Origin: Arsenophonus fragariae | GTDB lineage: Bacteria > Pseudomonadota > Gammaproteobacteria > Enterobacterales > Enterobacteriaceae | Length of the DNA stretch: 64,000 nucleotides | Direction of reading: 5' to 3' | NCBI GenBank assembly: GCA_047291315.1 | Contig: JBDPYZ010000004.1 | Location: 1-64,000 of the forward strand | In this document: piece by piece, positions 36,454 to 45,713 of the stretch | How the letters are laid out: each line of letters opens with the position of its first letter | Numbering within the stretch: position 1 is the stretch's first letter | Notes under the pieces: generated by a model | The model's database searches: none | What the model was told of the DNA's origin: nothing | What the model saw: only the letters and a program-made list of their open reading frames with translations | Made by a program: the position numbers and the translations under genes

Positions 36454-37313
36454 ATGATTTCATGGAGTTATTAATAACACCTTTTGTTTTTCCTTTTATG
36501 CAAAAAGCAATCATTACCGCTCTTGTAACCGGAACAGTATGCGCTATTCTGTCCTGCTTTTTGATACTTAAAGGTTGGTCTTTAATGGGTGATGCTATTT
36601 CTCATGCTGTATTACCCGGCATCGTTATCGCCTTTGTTGTTGGTATTCCTTTATCAATTGGTGCTTTTTTGTCAGGAATTTTCTGTGCATTTGCGACCGG
36701 TTATCTAAAAGAAAATAGCCGCATAAAAGAAGATACTGTCATGGGCATTGTTTTTTCCGGTATGTTTGCCTTTGGATTAGTACTATTTGCACGTATTGAT
36801 ACAGATCAACATCTTACTCATATTCTTTTTGGTAATATCCTTGGCATTACTACGGCAGAATTTAAACAAATTCTTTGGATCTCAAGTTTTACTATCGCGA
36901 TTATACTATTGAAGCGCAAAGATTTTATGCTCTATTGTTTTGACCCTAATCAAGCAAGGGTTATTTGTTTACCCGTTAAACTTTTACATTATGGATTACT
37001 CTCTTTATTGGCTCTCACCATCGTTGCATCTTTACAAGCGGTAGGAATAATTCTGGTCATTGCCATGCTTATTTCCCCTGGAATTATTGCTTTTACACTA
37101 TGCAAAAATTTTAATCGAATGCTAATTATTGCGGTTATTGCCTCTACCACATCCTCTTTAATCGGCACCATTTTGAGTTTTCATATTGATGCAGCAACTG
37201 GGCCTTGTATTGTACTCATTCAAGCAATCTATTTTATAGCGGCATTAATCTATAACCATATCAGTAAAATAAAAAAGCGCTTTTCTTTCAATAAAATTTC
37301 AATTCACCCTTAA
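36450..37313 (+). CDS. sitD: Manganese/iron ABC transporter permease SitD
   Basis: 287 residues, an ABC-3 permease paralogous to SitC (LILKGWSLMGDAISHAVLPG, SLQAVGIILVIAMLISPGII). Coupled to sitC by an ATGA overlap. A hairpin terminator follows. With sitABC it forms a complete high-affinity Mn2+/Fe2+ importer, the main metal uptake system visible here. Confidence 0.95.
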   Translation: MNDFMELLITPFVFPFMQKAIITALVTGTVCAILSCFLILKGWSLMGDAISHAVLPGIVIAFVVGIPLSIGAFLSGIFCAFATGYLKENSRIKEDTVMGIVFSGMFAFGLVLFARIDTDQHLTHILFGNILGITTAEFKQILWISSFTIAIILLKRKDFMLYCFDPNQARVICLPVKLLHYGLLSLLALTIVASLQAVGIILVIAMLISPGIIAFTLCKNFNRMLIIAVIASTTSSLIGTILSFHIDAATGPCIVLIQAIYFIAALIYNHISKIKKRFSFNKISIHP

Positions 37314-37347
37314 GCTAACAGATTATTAAAAACAATTTACAAAAATT

Positions 37348-37386
37348 AGGATTATCTTATTTTGCAGATGATAATCCTGTTTTTTC
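37348..37386 (+). terminator. Intrinsic terminator of sitABCD
   Basis: AGGATTATC and GATAATCCT pair across a 13-base loop and are followed by GTTTTTTCTT, 35 bp after sitD. Confidence 0.8.
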
Positions 37387-37691
37387 TTAAAAATCCATTT
37401 ATTAACTGGAAATAGTCATAATATAAGCTTAAAAATTGAAATTAATAATGAAATGCCTAAAACGCAAATAGATAATAATTCATTGTTCATATGGATATTT
37501 TGCTAACATAAAACGCATTACTAAATGCTAAATTAAAAAAGCAATATATTTAATAATCATAGCGAACTATATACTACAATTAATTGATTAAAAAAATTAA
37601 TTAAACGGAATTTGGTCAAACCTAGTTAAATAGTTGACCTTTCCTTGCAGCCTTGATTAAGCACCAATTGATATATCAACGCTATTATTTG

Positions 37692-37802
37692 TTAAGTTGC
37701 TATAATAAAATCCGCAACTGTAGACACCAGTGCTAATGAAAAAACTATCCAACCTAACCCACGTTTTCCAGTAGCGATATAAAATGCTATTTGATAATTC
37801 AT
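37692..37802 (-). pseudogene. yniB: N-terminal remnant of YniB
   Basis: 36 codons starting MNYQIAFYIATGKRGLGWIV match the N-terminus of the inner-membrane protein YniB (about 178 residues in E. coli), then a stop. Nothing further of the protein is found downstream. It sits divergently beside the hxpB remnant, as in E. coli. Confidence 0.65.
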
Positions 37803-37929
37803 TAAAGCTCCTCATATTTTTTATATTATCGTTTACATTGAATATTGAATAACAAAATATATTAAAATATTTCTTTATTTTAAGTTGATAGAATTAATCA
37901 GTAAATCATTAATAATAGGAGTGCTTTTA

Positions 37930-38450
37930 GTGTCTCATAAGCTATCTATCAAAGCAAAGCTGCTATTTTTGACATGGATTGGCTATTGATTAATTCCCAA
38001 CCCCTTTGGAGCCAAGCAGAAAAAGAAATGCTTAGTAAACTTGGCGGAAATACCACAATTGCTAATCAACTTCCTGATACACTCGGATTGCGTATCGACC
38101 AAGTTGTACAATTGTGGTATTTAGCTACACCTTGGCAAGGTACCTCATTAGAAGAGGTAGAACAAAAAATTGTTAAACGGGTTATTGAACTTATAGAAGA
38201 ATAACGACCTTTATTACCAGGTGTTGAACATACACTTCAACTATGTAAGGATCATAATTTAAAAATTGGTTTAGCTTCAGCTTCACAAAAAAATATACTA
38301 GAAAAAGTACTCACTATGTTTAATATTCGCGATTACTTTTCAGCCGTAGTATCAACAACTCCCTTACCCTATAGTAAACCACATCCAAAAATCTATTTAC
38401 AGGCAGCGAAACTACTAGATATTGAACCAACCACTCAGCATATCGTTTAA
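37930..38450 (+). pseudogene. hxpB: Decayed HAD phosphatase HxpB (YniC)
   Basis: The first codons, from a GTG, lose frame near 37970. The main block MDWLLINSQPLWSQAEKEML continues to LPDTLGLRIDQVVQLWYLAT. A TAA interrupts VEE|RPLLPGVE at 38202. LKIGLASASQKNILEKVLTM and PYSKPHPKIYLQAAK follow, then a stop. The start of the first HAD motif (DMDG) is damaged and the last motif is lost. HxpB dephosphorylates 2-deoxyglucose-6-phosphate and sugar phosphates. Confidence 0.92.
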
Positions 38451-38602
38451 ACTTTATTGATTGTCAGTAATTTAATACATCAGTATACTGCTATACTAAT
38501 GCAATATCACTTTTCTTACAAAAAGTTTCTCTTATTATTTAATAAATAAGATATTTTTCCAATTACACTACTAAAACCAATCCAAAACTATTATACTTTG
38601 TT

Positions 38603-38622
38603 AACTGTATAAATAAACAGTT
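38603..38622 (+). promoter_or_regulatory. LexA operator (SOS box) upstream of ydjM
   Basis: AACTGTATAAATAAACAGTT contains the LexA pattern CTG-N10-CAG with an AT-rich centre, 14 bp before the ydjM start. E. coli ydjM is a known LexA-regulated gene, so site and position agree. Confidence 0.85.
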
Positions 38623-38636
38623 GGATATTATATGCC

Positions 38637-39230
38637 ATGACTGCCACTGGGCATCTGCTTTTTTCAGTATCATCATTAATGCTTGTGCATAAACTAGCAA
38701 TTACACCAGAGTTTGCACATGGTGATTGGCTTCATTTATTAGCTGGTGCATTACTGGGCACACTGCTACCTGATATAGATCATCCATTATCTCATCTCGG
38801 ACGTTTATTTCGTTTTATTTCTGTCCCAATTTATCGTTTATGTGGCCATCGTGATTTTACCCATAGTTTACTCGCATGGTTACTCATTATGTTATTATCA
38901 GCACAACTCCCGAATAGTTACTGGCTTTCTGATGCGCTAGTTCAAGCATTTTTATTAGGTTATTTCAGTCATTTAGTTGGGGATATGTTAACCGCAAAAG
39001 GGATACCTTTCTTATGGCCAGCAAAAATCCCCTTCTGTTTCCCTATTTTAGGTAATAACTCTAATCAACGAGCGGAATATTCTATCGCTATCTTATTAGC
39101 TATTTGTGCGATATTAATTCCATCGAACTATCAATTACCACTACTACCTCTTTTACAAGAAACGAAAAAAAACGTTATTACATATCTAGTTAATGAACTA
39201 AACGATTTAATTTTATTACATTCCCCTTGA
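38637..39230 (+). CDS. ydjM: YdjM family inner-membrane, metal-dependent hydrolase-like protein
   Basis: 197 residues (196 in E. coli). A DUF457/YdjM membrane protein with the conserved metal-site-like motifs TGHLLFSVSSLMLVHK, LLPDIDHPLSHLGRLFRFIS, GHRDFTHSLLAW and YFSHLVGDMLTAKGIPFLWP. It is related to phospholipase-like membrane hydrolases, but its role is unknown beyond SOS induction. It is the only intact gene between sitD and gnd, a stretch of more than 12 kb of decay. Confidence 0.93.
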   Translation: MTATGHLLFSVSSLMLVHKLAITPEFAHGDWLHLLAGALLGTLLPDIDHPLSHLGRLFRFISVPIYRLCGHRDFTHSLLAWLLIMLLSAQLPNSYWLSDALVQAFLLGYFSHLVGDMLTAKGIPFLWPAKIPFCFPILGNNSNQRAEYSIAILLAICAILIPSNYQLPLLPLLQETKKNVITYLVNELNDLILLHSP

Positions 39231-39395
39231 AACATTATTAATATAAAATTGCATTTAGTTATAAATTTTTTTTTATTGCTGATAATATATAAAGGAAAAT
39301 GAGTGTCATTGGGATTAGGATTTTTTTATCATCTTACTCCACCAATGACAAAGAATCTTATACCTAGAACAATAAACTAGAGCTGGAGAGTCGGT

Positions 39396-39945
39396 ATAAA
39401 TTTCCCTGTAATTCTTAGTGTACTTAGCTTTACCATATTATTGCTGTTATTGTCCAAGTAAGTGCAGATGGATGGAGTCTATCAAGGAAAGTCTTTGTCT
39501 TTGTTTATCTTCTTATTTGGTAGCTTTTTGGGTGTTATTTTACATTTAGTATATGGTACCAATAATCCAATAGTGCATGATTCATTATCTTGGTTCAATA
39601 TTATTGGCAATGACTACGTAACATTGCTTCAAATGATTATTATGCCGTTAGTATTTGCTTCAATACTTAATGCTATAGTACCCTTACATCAAACATCTTC
39701 TTTAGGAAAAATCAGTTTTTTTACCATTGGGAGCCTTCTTTTCACAACAGCAATTGCCGCTCTCATCGGGATTTCTGTTACATGCTGGTGTGGGTTAACT
39801 TCAGAAGGTCTAGTACAAAATAGTTATGAAACAATTCAACTTGGTGTGATAGAAAATAACTATATTCCGCAACATGGTGGAAGAAAACCTTTACAAATCA
39901 GTGCCTAACTTAGGGATTCTATGAATCCTTTTGCATCAATAAGCT
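39396..39945 (+). pseudogene. tcyP: Truncated L-cystine transporter TcyP, start codon ATA
   Basis: The start region INFPVILSVLSFTILLLLLS matches TcyP (YdjN), but the start codon is ATA behind an intact GGAGAG. The frame breaks near 39460. The next block VYQGKSLSLFIFLFGSFLGV, DSLSWFNIIGNDYVTLLQMI and MPLVFASILNAIVPLHQTSS is long and clear, then stops at 39908. VPNLGIL and NPFASIS are the last recognisable bits. About three quarters of the protein is absent. It was a sodium-dependent cystine symporter. Confidence 0.9.
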
Positions 39946-40140
39946 CTGATGTAGTGGATGGTGAATTAATTATTTTAGGAGATATGGAATCAAAATCCTC
40001 AGGCTCTCCCCTAGTTAGCCGAGAAACTCACAATATATTAGGAATTTTATGGGGTCGCTTTTTATTTATCCAACAAGGTATTTCATCACTATTTCTTATT
40101 GATAAGCTTAAGCGCCATAAACCCTGTGCAGTTATATTGA
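39946..40140 (+). pseudogene. Unidentified remnant with a trypsin-like GxSGSPL motif
   Basis: In frame after the tcyP fragment comes VVDGELIILGDMESKSSGSP followed by LVSRETHNILGILWG. The pattern xSSGSPLVSRxxxxxxGILWG resembles the catalytic Ser region of S1 peptidases (GDSGGPLV...GIVSWG). Only this stretch is left, with no His or Asp motif before it. It could equally be an unrelated sequence that looks similar. Confidence 0.25.
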
Positions 40141-40149
40141 AGTACTCTT

Positions 40150-40506
40150 TATCAACGCTTTTTTTCATTTACAGCAACGTCTCTCCTACATGAAATATGT
40201 TGCTAAGTATAAATTTGAAAAAATTTGTCGATAGATAGAAGATTACACAAAAAAATAAAGTTATTTTTAACTTTATTAATAATAGCAGAAACTTTAGGCT
40301 TGGATAAAAAATCAATAAAGCTTTTTATAGTATATCAAATGAATGTAGCTAAAGCAATTAAATATCGTTATAAGGCAGACTGGCTATCCATGCCAGAAAC
40401 TATGATTCAATATTATAATTTAGCAGATATTCGATTAAAAATCACTACATTAACTAATGACACCATACAATTAATTGCTAAAGAATTAAAAATAATTACC
40501 AAATAA
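40150..40506 (+). pseudogene. Periplasmic-type chorismate mutase (AroQ gamma), broken
   Basis: HLQQRLSYMKYVAKYKFEKI starts the chorismate mutase helix. A stop follows, then IEDYTKK and another stop. The second half is a clean frame, with ETLGLDKKSIKLFIVYQMNV, AKAIKYRYKADWLSMPETM and NLADIRLKITTL, the C-terminal half of AroQ-gamma (exported chorismate mutase). No signal peptide remains. Confidence 0.82.
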
Positions 40507-40774
40507 AAAATCAGATCTGTTTATATAAATAAAATTCACCGGCATAATCTTAAATACGCTGATAAAAAAATAATCTATTTATCACTCAAAAAATATCTTT
40601 AAAAAATAAAAATTCTAAATAGCAAAAGTAACCTAGCAATTAACAAAATTTTTTATTTAGCCTAATAAAATAGCAGAAATTATCTTATAGAAAATATTAT
40701 TCTAACTATTTTCTACACAAATCATAATTTATTGCTATTGTTATACTGATATCTTGCAAATTCTGAGTTCTATT

Positions 40775-41071
40775 ATGAAATAGAAAATATTATTTATTAT
40801 ATTAATCTGAGTTTTACTAGCAAGCCCTGTTTTATCTATTGAAAAACGACAAAAACACTATATCCTCTCAACAAATTTAAATGAAGGATTGCAATATTAA
40901 AGCAAATAAAAAATCATTAGACAGTCAAAAAAGAAAATCTTTTATGCGATCTTGTCTTAGCAAGAAATCTACCAAAAAAAATAAATCATAAAGTGTAATA
41001 CTGAAGCTAGCAAAATAAAATTTAAAGAAGGTGAACATAAAGTATTTATGAGTAAATGCCTACGTGGTTAA
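40775..41071 (+). pseudogene. psiF: Decayed PsiF repeat protein
   Basis: The signal-like start is hit by stops at codons 3 and 12. Then MKDCNIKANKKSLDSQKRKS with FMRSCLSKK, and a second repeat KCNTEASKIKFKEGEHKVFM with SKCLRG, show the paired PsiF repeats (CNxxAxxxxLxxxxRxxFMxxCL). Phosphate-starvation-inducible secreted protein of unknown function. Confidence 0.8.
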
Positions 41072-41248
41072 TTTAATATATAAATAAGGCCACTTTATTT
41101 TTAGTGACCTTATTTTGATATCTAGAATAGTGTCTAAATTTTAATTAAATAACTGAAATAGAAATGACACCCTTAAATATTAAATAAAAAATAAGGTAGC
41201 CCATCATTTATGAAAATATGACACTCTGAAGACATAAAAATAATAACG

Positions 41249-41331
41249 TTATCCATATTATCCATATTATCCATATTATCCATATTATCCATATTATCCA
41301 TATTATCCATATTATCCATATTATCCATATT
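41249..41331. repeat. 9-bp tandem repeat (TTATCCATA), 9 units
   Basis: Nine perfect consecutive copies of TTATCCATA followed by a partial copy. It lies in non-coding DNA between the psiF and DUF924 remnants. It has a different unit from the 8-bp array at 4235, so the two are not copies of one element. No spacers, so not CRISPR. Confidence 0.97.
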
Positions 41332-41517
41332 AATGATGAATAATATAAGATTACATTATGATTACATATCAGTCAATTTCATAAAATAATTTTCTTCATT
41401 TAACAGAATTTTTCTTATAATGTAGCTATATTATACACCGTCATTTCTATGTATTCAAAATTATAGATAGTTTACAGCCGTAAAGTTGCTAACCTAAAGA
41501 GATAAATATAATACATA

Positions 41518-42041
41518 ATGAATGGCAAGAAATTTTAGATTCCTTATTTAAAGAATCTAGCAATAAATAATGATTCGAAAAAAAAACACAATTTTATGCT
41601 ACCATCTGGGATAGATTTAAACTAACTACTGAAAAAGCGAATCGTGTTAAATTCTCTCATTGGCGGTGTTCAATAAAAGATAGATTGGCTAAAATTATCG
41701 TGCTTGATCAGTTTTCTCGTAATATTTGGCGTGATACAGCAAACACATTTGCACAAAATAATATGGCGCTAATGTTAGCTCAAGAAGCCATTAAACAACC
41801 AGAATATAAGCACTTACCAATAACACAACGTAAATTCATTTCAATGCTATTTATGCATTCATAATCACCTCTTATTCATCAACAAGCAGTTCCTCTTTTT
41901 ACTGCATTAAATGATAAAATAACACTTGAATTTGAAATGAAGCATAAAGAAATTATTAATCATTTTGGTCGTTACCCACATAGAATTCCTACTCTTGAAG
42001 AAATATTATTTTTAAAAAATCGGTTTTTAGTTTGTAAATAA
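41518..42041 (+). pseudogene. DUF924 family protein, broken
   Basis: NEWQEILDSLFKESSNK, two stops, FEKKTQFYATIWDRFKL, then DRLAKIIVLDQFSRNIWRDT with FAQNNMALMLAQEAIKQPEY and the FISMLFMHS stop SPLIHQQAVPLF block, ending HFGRYPHRIPTLEEILF. The DQFxRN and HFGRYPHRN motifs are diagnostic of DUF924. The function of the family is unknown. At least three stops. Confidence 0.85.
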
Positions 42042-42111
42042 AAAAACAGAGGATATATTGAAAACATATACTTTGTTTCGTGAATAAATAAAATAATTGC
42101 CTTTTTGGAAC

Positions 42112-42712
42112 TTATAAATTAAGTTGTTGTTCAATTTTTTTAAATATTCCTCTGAAATAGCCGCAAGATTTCTATAAAAAATGTGCTCTAACTTTGTCAT
42201 TTGCATTAAAGATAAATAACGAGACGCCCACGGTAATAAATGCTGCTCGATTAATTCAATTGCTATAATTTATTTATTTCTTTCCAATAAATAAACTACC
42301 ACCAATAACATAAGATCCAAATTAATCTGCTGGTTCATTCACCACTTTCTACAGCTATGAATAATAAAGATAGGAAATGCTGATATGCTTGAGTTGAAAT
42401 TCCCATTACCATTTTTTTTGGATCTAAATAGACGGATCCCCAAGGAGGCACTGGTATATTACCCTGCCCTTCAAATAAAATAGAAAAATCATAATTTAAT
42501 AATTAAAAATCTTGCTTTACTATTTCTTGTGTTAATTTCTCAATTTTCTGCTTATCTGACCACGGAAATAATTCAACCAAAACACGCATTAAAGAAATTA
42601 ATGCTTTTACTGAAGGTAAATCAGGTAAATAACAAAAACATGCCCTTAAAATACGCAAAATTGAAGTATTTAATAACATAAATATTATTTTCCAAACTAA
42701 AATAATATGCAA
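42112..42712 (-). pseudogene. dmsD: TorD/DmsD-type chaperone, broken
   Basis: Minus-strand pieces LRACFCYLPDLPSVKALISL, then after a stop YDFSILFEGQGNIPVPPWGS with VYLDPKKMVMGISTQAYQHF, then EQHLLPWASRYLSLMQMTKL and IFYRNLAAISEEYLK. This is the redox-enzyme maturation chaperone that follows dmsABC in an operon. Several frameshifts. Confidence 0.85.
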
Positions 42713-42760
42713 TTAACTAGCATAAAAATCATTTATTTATGCAATAGTAAAAAAAAATTA

Positions 42761-43460
42761 CTATGCAAAAATAATAACTGTACATGCAACTAAAGTCGTC
42801 GGTAGCGCATTAGCTTTTAATACTACTGCTGTCATTACAAATAACGATAAACCAAGTATACCAAAACCCAGCTTGATCAATCGCTTTTGCGCTAAGTAAA
42901 CTAATATAATCGGCTTTAGTAGCCAAAATAACCATTGCGCCAATAATAAAACACAACGCCCCTAATTGATATGCGGCAATTAAAGTCTCTAATCCGACAC
43001 CACCGATAAAACAAGACATCCACATTTGTAACGCAGTATAATATGAGTTCTAATTAGCTACTGTATCAATATAATAAACCTGTGGAATTAACCAAACAAA
43101 AACTAAGCCGGCAACAATCCCTGTTAAATTACATATTTACCTCAATTTAGTAAATTTTTCAAAAAAGAAAAAATACCCTACCGACCGCCAATGCCATAAA
43201 AATACCGCTAAAAAGCTTCATTGCTCATCAATGAACGACCAATACCCAACAGCATATTAAAAAAGCGTTTTGATTGCCCAATATGTAAACTACCAATAGC
43301 TAATCCCAGAAACATTACTACCATAGCAAGCAGATTAACAGGATTAAGTTGATTGTGATTAATTAAACTCAAATAGGCAACAAAAAATAATCCTACTGCT
43401 GGCTGATCCAATACGGTAAAAAAAACCAGCGGGAACTCATGAATGTTTAACCTCCGCATG
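42761..43460 (-). pseudogene. dmsC: DMSO reductase membrane anchor DmsC, broken
   Basis: Hydrophobic fragments in shifting frames: NIHEFPLVFFTVLDQPAVGL, NLLAMVVMFLGLAIGSLHIG, SKRFFNMLLGIGRSLMSNEAF, a middle gap, GGVGLETLIAAYQLGALC and a C-terminal span near VACTVIIFA. The pattern (N-terminal HEWPLVxFTV, LHLGxPxRAFNxLxxxGxSxLSNE) is the DmsC family. The anchor to the quinone pool is lost. Confidence 0.85.
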
Positions 43461-44033
43461 ATTTTGTAATTTGCCACTCTGATCATTAAATGGTTTAGCA
43501 TCTCTATGAGGTTTAATCACAATATTAAGTTGAGTAAAACCAGGATCTGGCATCGGAGCAATGACATTTTTATCACCATGTAGGTAATAAAGCAATTTCA
43601 CCAGAATCCAACACTCGTTGTAGACATGAATCAACACAAATAGGTTTCATACCTTTAACTACATGTTGGTAGCAATATCACATTTATTCATCAGTTTTTA
43701 CTAACATCAAATTGAAGATCACCATAAGGCCAAGGAACTTACAATAACGACAGCCCACACACACATCTTGATTTACTACCACTAACCCATCTTCTTGCCG
43801 TTTATGCATTGCACCAGTTGGACAACCAGCCCACAAGTTAGTGAATCACAATGATTACAAGCAATCGATAAATAATAGTTATAAACATTCTGTTGCCAAC
43901 TACCTCCGCTATATTCATAAATCCGACGAAACTTAAGGCCTAATTTCAGATCTTTTTCATCCTTGCAACTAACCTGACATGTTTTACAGCCCTTATACTT
44001 AGTAGAGTCAAAGAAAAAACCATACTGTTTCAT
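43437..44033 (-). pseudogene. dmsB: DMSO reductase iron-sulfur subunit DmsB, broken
   Basis: MKQYGFFFDSTKYKGCKTCQ with VSCKDEKDLKLGLKFRRIYE and ACNHCDSLTC is the N-terminus with the first cysteine cluster. The frame then shifts, NQDVCVGCRYC and MKPICVDSC continue, and the tail GFTQLNIVIKPHRDAKP is in yet another frame. At least three disruptions break the four-cluster ferredoxin domain. Confidence 0.92.
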
Positions 44034-44044
44034 AAATCAAATCT

Positions 44045-44717
44045 TTATGCACGTTTAACTTCAACTAGATTCGTATGTTGTGGAGTACCTTTAGCAAAGG
44101 GAGAGGGATGTAGTGACGTTAACGTATTAATACATCGCCCCCCAATCAATTCCTTCCTTATTAACATTGCAGGCGCCTTGCGGAACAGCAATTATACCTG
44201 GTAAAATCCGATTAGTAATTTTAGTTTTAATATATATACGTCCGCTATCATTATAAATTTCGGCGATATCGCCCTGTTTTAAGGCCTCTCATCTTTGCAT
44301 CAATGGAATTAATCCAAAACTGATGAGGAATGGCTTCACGTAATATTGTATAATAGCTTGAATGGACATGGCCTTTGTTATGAAACACGGTCATTTGTAA
44401 AGGATATCTCCTTTTGCAAACAACATTTTCAACACCTTCACGGTTAGCACAATATTCAGGTATAGCGGGAATACGGTCATCGTCAGGTAATTGCCATTCT
44501 TGCGCTATTTTATTTAATTGTTGAAAATAAATTTCAATTTTTCCTGATGGAGTTTTTAGTGAATATTTATCTAGATTATGACGAAAATCTTTAAGCGCAA
44601 TTTGTTTATCACTATCTGCTAATCGCCGATCAATTATCCCTTGATCATAAGTTTGCTCGAAAAGTAGTAGATGAGGCGTGATTTCACGGGTTTTATTATA
44701 ACAGTATTCAATTCATT
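44045..44717 (-). pseudogene. dmsA: C-terminal remnant of DMSO reductase catalytic subunit DmsA
   Basis: Only the last quarter survives: ALKDFRHNLDKYSLKTPSGK, IEIYFQQLNKIAQEWQLPDD, MTVFHNKGHVHSSYYTILRE, ITNRILPGIIAVPQGACNVN and the end LAKGTPQHTNLVEVKRA. It has stops and frameshifts. The Tat signal, Fe-S motif and most molybdopterin domains are gone, replaced upstream by a glycosyltransferase fragment, so a deletion joined two unrelated genes. Confidence 0.92.
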
Positions 44718-45095
44718 GTTGATAAGTACGACCTTATTGACCACCAAGCAAATAAACATAATCTTATTTTTAATAAATCACTTTTACCCCGTGCCAGCGC
44801 TTTAATTAAAGGGGATAATTGTTTATCAATGGTAACATCGTCCTCTAGAATTAATGCCCATTCGATATCATTTTTTATAATATGTTGATAAATTGATTGA
44901 TAACTCAAACTACAGGCAATTTCATTCATTCCGTTTGCTTTCACTTCAAATTTGTCAGAATTAGGGGATTTTAACCAAGGCATGTCATCTTGAGTTAATT
45001 TAGCTCCTTCTATAGCATCAACTATCGTGAAAGGTAAAGCTTGTGAGGACTACGCATAACTAATTTAGTTTCTTCTATCTGTATCCTTTTTTAAT
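44708..45095 (-). pseudogene. Glycosyltransferase family 25 (LPS type) fragment
   Basis: ALPFTIVDAIEGAKLTQDDM joins MPWLKSPNSDKFEVKANGMN, EIACSLSYQSIYQHIIKNDI and EWALILEDDVTIDKQLSPLI. The LSYxxIYQxIIxxxxEWALILEDDV stretch with its DD motif is typical of GT25 lipooligosaccharide galactosyltransferases. The N-terminus is frameshifted, and the 3' half is missing at the dmsA junction. Confidence 0.85.
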
Positions 45096-45713
45096 GAAAC
45101 AATAAAAATAAGGCAAGATTTATACATCGACGCCACCAAAACTTTATATTTAATAATATGTTAACATAAATTATAACTAATCAATTTTATTTTACTTTCA
45201 AATTTCAATCGCAAAGCGCAATCATTTATTCTGGTATTTATAGAAAAAAACTCAATAGTTCTTAAAAGACATAAAAAAACTTATTATGTTGAATAATTAA
45301 TCTTAAATGTTATTTATTATGTGAGATAAATTATTAAATAATAAATTTAATTACTTGAATATATTACAAAAATATAATAATATTAATTCAATTACTATAC
45401 ACACATCACTATGATAAAAGTGAAAACAGATGCTAATCAATCCTATATTTTCAAATAATTACTTAATTTGATATAAGAAAAAAAATGATTAAAAAAATAA
45501 AAAATTTTTTAAAATATATAGCCACCACAAAATATTATATTACTTTCAATAAAATATAAAATGTTTATTCATCTCAAAAAAATATAAGTACTATTATAAA
45601 TTTTATAAAGTATAATAACTTTAGCAATGGTTTTTATTTCCATTAACGCTAAAATCAGATAACAGTTTATGATATAATTAATGCCAGCTTTGACATAAGA
45701 AAACTTAATATAT
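45096..45713. other. Very AT-rich region without a recognisable gene
   Basis: Long A/T runs and no coding remnant I can assign on either strand. It lies between the divergent GT25 and GT8 remnants, so it may be a former LPS-gene promoter region. Confidence 0.5.

Noticed and set aside
33764..37313. Zinc ABC transporter (znu) instead of sit/yfe
   Set aside because: The binding protein lacks the His-rich loop of ZnuA, and two permeases (SitC and SitD) are present; znu has one.
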